9,418 bases of DNA from JADFNO01 sp965369945 (GTDB lineage: Bacteria; Planctomycetota; Phycisphaerae; Phycisphaerales; SM1A02). The notes under the pieces are model-generated. The model had not been told where the DNA came from and did not search any database. It saw only the letters and a program-made list of their open reading frames with translations. Position numbers and translations under genes: made by a program. Every line of letters begins with the position of its first letter. The first letter of the stretch is position 1. Where the stretch lies: the NCBI GenBank assembly GCA_965369945.1, contig CBDUST010000173.1:1-9418 (forward strand), given 5' to 3'. Below, piece after piece: positions 6,256 to 9,418 of the stretch.

Positions 6256-7347
6256 CTAGCCCGTGGGCATTGGCATCACCGGCGGCACCTCCGGCGCCTG
6301 TGGCACTTCAGGATCCGGCAAATCGGGTGGTTCCGGGGGGTCCGGAGGGAAGAACTTCCAGCTCGGGCCCAACTGCTCAAGGAAGCACACCGGGTAGCAA
6401 CGTTTGAAGACGTAGAGGGGAAGGAGAATTACCCTGCCGAGATACGGGATTATGGCAAGGCAGCACGTCAGGCACGTCGCCATGACCGTGATAATGCCGA
6501 TGGCGATCGACAGCACGATCTTCATGAGGAAGTAAAGGATGATCGTGCCCACGTTACCGGCGAGGACTTCGGTCCGTACGATGCGCCAGGCGGACATGAC
6601 GGGCACGTTTTGCACGTACATCGTCGGTACGACGAAGTCCTCCAGAAGAACCGCAATGATGCTGTAGACAATTATCGTGCCTAAGAAGAGCGGCACCCCG
6701 ATCACGATGGCCGTGATCGACGCGCTTGTAAACTCGCTCGACCGGATGTCGGGCCATGCCAGCATGAGGCCCAGCGCCGCGATGAGCATCATGATCACGA
6801 ACATGGAGAAACCGAACGCAAACGAGAAGAAGAACAGGCTGTTGCCGTAACGCCGAAACTCCTTCCACGGCTTGACCACCGCGCCGCGATTGTGGACGAC
6901 GCCATCGAGGAACATGAACTTGCCGCGACACCGCACCCAGAGGACAAGCAGCCCGATCACGAACATGACGATCAGGATGATCAGGGCGATCAGCCCGATA
7001 GCGATGGCGACCCCCGGATTCGCCATGATCCAGTCGACGACCTCAGCACCACCATCGGAGGACGCGCCGTCACTACCTTCGCCACCGGAGAGTGCGCTGC
7101 CACCAGACGATCCACCGCCCCCACCACCTCCGCCTCCACCGCTGGGGGGCGTGCCACCGCCACCGCTGCCACCGGAGGGCGAGCCTCCGCCGCCACCACC
7201 GGGAGGGCCGCCGCCTCCCTGTCCCAAATAGGCGAGGAAGGCGCAGAACCCCAGGACGAACCACTTGCCGATTTTGAACGGCTTGAAGAGGATGCGCTTC
7301 GTTCGATCGAGCGCAGCGCCGATCGGGTTTGTGACGGACAAGGCCAC
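6256..7347 (-). CDS. Gly-rich multi-pass membrane protein (DUF7544-like)
   Basis: Predicted inner-membrane protein, 363 aa from GTG 7347. That start is preferred because GGAG (7358-7355) lies 7 bases before it; the ATG at 7386 would add 13 residues unlike the family start and has no ribosome binding site. Layout: basic N-terminus, helix 1 (about 28-42), a Gly/Ser/Pro low-complexity linker (43-100), helix 2 (111-138), helix 3 (170-197), helix 4 (211-236), two further hydrophobic segments (267-290 and 291-316), then a Pro-rich acidic tail (334-363). 'EDFVVPTMYVQNVPVMSAWRIV' (236-257) and 'TCLTCCLAIIPYLGRVILLPLYVF' (291-314) resemble DUF7544-type proteins common in Planctomycetota; this is from memory. 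Function unknown. The gene stands alone, with repeat copies just beyond both ends. The Gly tract is encoded by GGN repeats that could vary in length by slippage. Confidence 0.85.
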   Translation of the reverse strand: MALSVTNPIGAALDRTKRILFKPFKIGKWFVLGFCAFLAYLGQGGGGPPGGGGGGSPSGGSGGGGTPPSGGGGGGGGGGSSGGSALSGGEGSDGASSDGGAEVVDWIMANPGVAIAIGLIALIILIVMFVIGLLVLWVRCRGKFMFLDGVVHNRGAVVKPWKEFRRYGNSLFFFSFAFGFSMFVIMMLIAALGLMLAWPDIRSSEFTSASITAIVIGVPLFLGTIIVYSIIAVLLEDFVVPTMYVQNVPVMSAWRIVRTEVLAGNVGTIILYFLMKIVLSIAIGIITVMATCLTCCLAIIPYLGRVILLPLYVFKRCYPVCFLEQLGPSWKFFPPDPPEPPDLPDPEVPQAPEVPPVMPMPTG

Positions 7348-7436
7348 GGCCGGACTCCACTGGGGGGCTCGACTCCAGTGTACCATCGACCCGATCGGAT
7401 TGGGATGGTTCGCACCCGCACACCAAACCCCGTCGG

Positions 7437-7560
7437 CCGCTTGCGGCTTCGCGCGTGCTCAGCGAGCCGGGTTGTGTCAACCCGGTGGACGCTCAAAGTC
7501 ATTTTGCACCCGAGCGCCAACCGCATGCCACGTCCACCGGGGCGACACGCCCCGGCTCGC
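7437..7560. repeat. paired-hairpin inverted-repeat element, copy B (best copy)
   Basis: The 30-nt ends at 7462-7491 and 7531-7560 are inverted copies of each other with 26 of 30 bases the same, separated by 39 bases. Each end holds a perfect 8-bp hairpin with a 3-nt loop: CCGGGTTG-TGT-CAACCCGG (7467-7485) and CCGGGGCG-ACA-CGCCCCGG (7537-7555). The four differing bases form two pairs, T-A on one side and G-C on the other, so base pairing is kept. The homology with copy A extends left to 7437. This resembles a MITE or a BIME-like REP pair. No transposase is in the window and no target duplication is evident. Confidence 0.88.
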
Positions 7561-7590
7561 TCCCTCCGTTCAGCACGCCATTGGCCCCGC

Positions 7591-7596
7591 TATACT
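7591..7596 (+). promoter_or_regulatory. likely -10 box of the HEPN gene
   Basis: TATACT, one base from the TATAAT consensus, lies 30 bases before ATG 7626. A weak -35 (TTCAGC, 7569-7574) is at 16-base spacing. The leader would be only about 20 nt, consistent with no clear ribosome binding site being visible. Confidence 0.4.
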
Positions 7597-7625
7597 GAAC
7601 TGCTGAATCAACTGTTGGCCGTACT

Positions 7626-8192
7626 ATGAAAACAGAACCCATTCCAGCGCATTGGGACTCTCTCGCGAGTCCGTCCATTCCCTATTGGTGGGGTATGGAT
7701 ATCCTCGAGAGCCACTGGGAGCGCACCAAACCGTACGCCGAAGATGATCCCGGTTCCAGCACCTTTCAGGAGTATCTCTTTTGGCGAAGGGTCTCCGTCA
7801 TTTGGACCTGCTCTACTATTGAGGCGTTTGTGAATGATGAAGGTGTGGCGTGGCTCGGAAGCGACTTCTATAAGGATAGTATCGAACGACTGCGCATAAT
7901 CCAGAAGATAGACGTGCTCTATGCGCTCAAGTACCGAGCTCGGCTTCCGCGCAAGCTGCCGGAACTCCAGCAAGTCCAAAAGCTCTTTGATTTGCGCAAC
8001 TCCATAATTCACCCGAAAACTCAGGAGCTTTCTGGAGGCGACGGTTGTGAGAAGGTACCATTAAATGAACTCCACAATATGGAGTTTCAACATCTGAGAA
8101 AAATGTTCTGGACGGTAACCGCTCTCTTTGAGCCCGCAGGTGAGGGAGCAACAGATGCGGAAGAAGAAACCGAAGAACACGTGCCAGGATGA
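7626..8192 (+). CDS. HEPN-domain-like protein (possible RNase)
   Basis: 188-aa soluble protein. The helix 'CSTIEAFVNDEGVAWL' (62-77) and the later 'LFDLRNSIIHPK' (120-131) match the two hallmark segments of HEPN four-helix proteins. R124 and H129 make the R-x4-H motif that forms the RNA-cleaving site in HEPN RNases of toxin-antitoxin and defence systems. Many HEPN proteins with this motif act on RNA, while others are only structural; which applies is unknown. The C-terminus is acidic ('DAEEETEEH'). No MNT nucleotidyltransferase or other antitoxin gene is adjacent, so a classical HEPN-MNT pair is not supported. By hand count about 55% of codons in 7740-7886 end in G or C, against about 80% in a sampled porin stretch, so it may be acquired. 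No strong ribosome binding site precedes ATG 7626. Confidence 0.78.
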   Translation: MKTEPIPAHWDSLASPSIPYWWGMDILESHWERTKPYAEDDPGSSTFQEYLFWRRVSVIWTCSTIEAFVNDEGVAWLGSDFYKDSIERLRIIQKIDVLYALKYRARLPRKLPELQQVQKLFDLRNSIIHPKTQELSGGDGCEKVPLNELHNMEFQHLRKMFWTVTALFEPAGEGATDAEEETEEHVPG

Positions 8193-8203
8193 TTATCTAA
8201 CCG

Positions 8204-8220
8204 GCGAAGGTTCGAACAAT
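8204..8220. repeat. 17-nt repeat, copy 2
   Basis: GCGAAGGTTCGAACAAT, identical to 6216-6232, here 11 bases after the HEPN stop and 35 before the end of the next minus-strand gene. As with copy 1 it sits in a convergent gap. It is not followed by recognisable hairpin-plus-T-run structure. Confidence 0.8.
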
Positions 8221-8255
8221 CCACTCTGGCACCCTTCTTGCCCCCCATCGCTGCC

Positions 8256-9242
8256 CTAGTTGTCATCCCCCTGGCCATCTTTTGCCTCGTTGATTTGGCC
8301 ATCAATCCGTCGATCAAGCGCACGAAGCCGTGCTGCCCACGGCTGGGGGATAGAGTCGGGGTTGAGTTGCTTGAGTTGGCCCATCTCCTCTCGCGCGAGA
8401 AGCGGATTCGTTTCCAACAAGAGAGCGATGAGTTGGAACTTTGCATAGAACCACCTGTCAGATTGCGGGTCGCTGTTTGCTATCCCCTCCCGCCATTCCT
8501 CCAACGATATGTTGAATCTACCGACCTTCAATGAACGCAACTCGTCGGCCAATAGATCGCTTTCGTTCTTTGTTGATTGTGCTTCTCGAAAGTCGTCGAA
8601 TCCCTGCCATTTGTCAACGGGCGGCCACGGATCGCTATAGCGCTTCAACACCGACGCCGCCTTTGAGATTTCTTGTACCCGAATGCCAATCGGCTGATCT
8701 TTCAACAACCCTCGCGATTCATCGGCAAGCATCTGTGCGCTAACTTGGTAACTGAGAACAGCTGAAAACTCTTTCTTGCTCACGTCCCTGAGCTGAACGT
8801 CGCGAGGATCAAAACTCCAGCGATGCCTGCCTATTTCACGGTCAAGATCACGAAACCTATTCGCTAGGCGCAGGGCGTCCGCAAGCCATACCTCGGCCTG
8901 CTGAGTCAACTCTATCCGCGCGTCTCGCTGACGCTGGAGTTCAGCTAGCCGCGCCCGCTCAATATCCTTTGCCCTTTGCTGATCTGCCCGCCGCCTAGCC
9001 TCAACATCACGACGTTCGGCCTCAGCCTCTTGTTGGGCCTGCCATTCTTCTGGATGAAGGTCTCGAAATGTGGGACGAACCAACGACTGTTCACCCTCAG
9101 TGATCATCCACGTTCGACCTGTCAAGCGATCGGTCTTGTAGACAACCCCACGGTTCGTTCCCACAACGCTGTAACGGTTGGCCAGTAGAAAGCACGCACC
9201 TCCGCCCACGACCAGGAGCGTCACTAGCACCTTCCACTTCAT
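8256..9242 (-). CDS. membrane-anchored coiled-coil protein of unknown function
   Basis: 328-aa protein that I do not assign to a family. One N-terminal hydrophobic segment (about 4-21) follows MKWK, so it is either a signal anchor or an uncleaved signal; no lipobox is evident. A short motif follows, 'YSVVGTNRGVVYKTDRLTGRTW' in the span 24-45, of the kind seen in small bacterial proteins where it often precedes 'M' and marks a compact beta domain. Residues about 66-115 are a strongly charged Ala/Glu/Arg coiled coil; the rest is helical and soluble with several Trp residues ('DPWPPVDKW', 'SDRWFYAKF'). The start is firm: GGAGG (9253-9249) with a 6-base spacer before ATG 9242. Convergent with the HEPN gene. 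Probably a periplasmic or cytoplasmic scaffold tethered to the membrane; this is inference. Confidence 0.82.
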   Translation of the reverse strand: MKWKVLVTLLVVGGGACFLLANRYSVVGTNRGVVYKTDRLTGRTWMITEGEQSLVRPTFRDLHPEEWQAQQEAEAERRDVEARRRADQQRAKDIERARLAELQRQRDARIELTQQAEVWLADALRLANRFRDLDREIGRHRWSFDPRDVQLRDVSKKEFSAVLSYQVSAQMLADESRGLLKDQPIGIRVQEISKAASVLKRYSDPWPPVDKWQGFDDFREAQSTKNESDLLADELRSLKVGRFNISLEEWREGIANSDPQSDRWFYAKFQLIALLLETNPLLAREEMGQLKQLNPDSIPQPWAARLRALDRRIDGQINEAKDGQGDDN

Positions 9243-9248
9243 ACCGCA

Positions 9249-9253
9249 CCTCC
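9249..9253 (-). promoter_or_regulatory. ribosome binding site of the coiled-coil protein
   Basis: GGAGG on the minus strand, within GGGAGGTGCGGT just before ATG 9242. It is the strongest ribosome binding site in the window. Confidence 0.8.
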
Positions 9254-9296
9254 CGCCCCCGGCTCAGAATTCCGTAATGGCACCTTTCGGGTTGGT

Positions 9297-9302
9297 ATTG
9301 TA
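9297..9302 (-). promoter_or_regulatory. possible -10 box of the coiled-coil protein gene
   Basis: TACAAT on the minus strand, one base from TATAAT, 55 bases before the start codon. The -35 position falls within the 14-nt palindrome at 9313-9326 and matches consensus poorly, as in promoters that rely on a bound factor. Confidence 0.4.
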
Positions 9303-9312
9303 CCAGAGACTC

Positions 9313-9326
9313 GTGGTGCGCACCAC
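9313..9326. promoter_or_regulatory. perfect 14-nt palindrome, possible operator
   Basis: GTGGTGCGCACCAC reads the same on both strands. It overlaps the expected -35 region of the TACAAT box at 9302-9297. A dimeric regulator site is plausible; no regulator gene is in the window. Confidence 0.4.
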
Positions 9327-9371
9327 CTCAATCAAGATTCGCAATAAACGAACCAGTCTCGATATTTCGCA

Positions 9372-9396
9372 GCGAGCCGGGTTGTGCCAACCGGGT
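9372..9396. repeat. solitary diverged repeat hairpin, third copy
   Basis: GCGAGCC then CCGGGTTG-TGC-CAACCGGG (9377-9395): the left half of the paired-hairpin element with one mismatched pair (7 of 8) and a TGC loop. The right half, if any, would lie beyond the window. Confidence 0.65.
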
Positions 9397-9418
9397 CAAC
9401 CTCCGAGGTTACCCCGTA

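Larger units (their letters stand above)
7348..7625. other. divergent intergenic region with repeat copy B
   Basis: About 280 bases between divergently read genes. Bases 7437-7560 are repeat copy B, preceded by a related block (7410-7436) also found inside copy A. A TATACT box at 7591-7596 serves as a likely promoter for the HEPN gene. No coding frame here is credible. Confidence 0.6.

Noticed and set aside
6075..7560. CRISPR array
   Set aside because: Only two or three widely spaced, unequal repeat copies with genes between them, no regular spacers and no cas genes.
6892..7629. Plus-strand open frame of 245 codons over the Gly-rich gene and repeat B
   Set aside because: Opposite a clear membrane protein; its product is low-complexity Arg/Thr/Asp-rich and it runs through the repeat hairpins.

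Overview
The window reads like a chromosomal stretch of a fairly GC-rich bacterium. The best guess is Planctomycetota (Phycisphaerae-like), often met in metagenomes. This rests on three things seen here: a two-domain DUF4159-type protein, a multi-pass membrane protein with long Gly/Pro-rich tracts of a style common in that phylum, and dispersed GC-rich hairpin repeats between genes. It is an inference; no rRNA, tRNA or phylogenetic marker is present.

Layout. (1) 1-1104: a + strand DUF4159-type gene whose first domain appears cut off at the left edge, where a short opposing frame also looks coding. (2) 1110-3353, - strand: full-length recQ, convergent with the first gene and only 5 bases from it. 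(3) 3354-3716: divergent intergenic region with an imperfect 14-bp REP-like hairpin. (4) 3717-6045: a tight + strand three-gene unit made of an outer-membrane phosphate-selective-porin-type (O/P) beta barrel, a four-helix membrane protein rich in histidines, and a three-helix membrane protein. All three have good ribosome binding sites and short gaps. (5) 6256-7347, - strand: a Gly-rich multi-pass membrane protein, flanked on both sides by copies of a repeat in the same orientation. (6) 7626-8192: a lone HEPN-type gene with an R-x4-H motif and lower third-position GC than its neighbours. (7) 8256-9242, - strand: a single-pass membrane-anchored coiled-coil protein of unknown role. (8) 9243-9418: its upstream region, with a perfect 14-nt palindrome and one more copy of the repeat hairpin.

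The most unusual structure is the repeat. In its best copy (7462-7560) two 30-nt ends are inverted copies of each other and each folds into an 8-bp hairpin. The four bases that differ between the ends are two compensatory base-pair exchanges, so the hairpins themselves look selected. A second, slightly different copy lies at 6101-6212 and a solitary half at 9372-9396. I see no transposase, integrase, CRISPR array or phage gene. How the genes cooperate can be argued only for the porin unit: an outer-membrane channel co-expressed with two inner-membrane proteins suggests a small envelope or transport module whose substrate is unknown. recQ is ordinary housekeeping recombination and repair.
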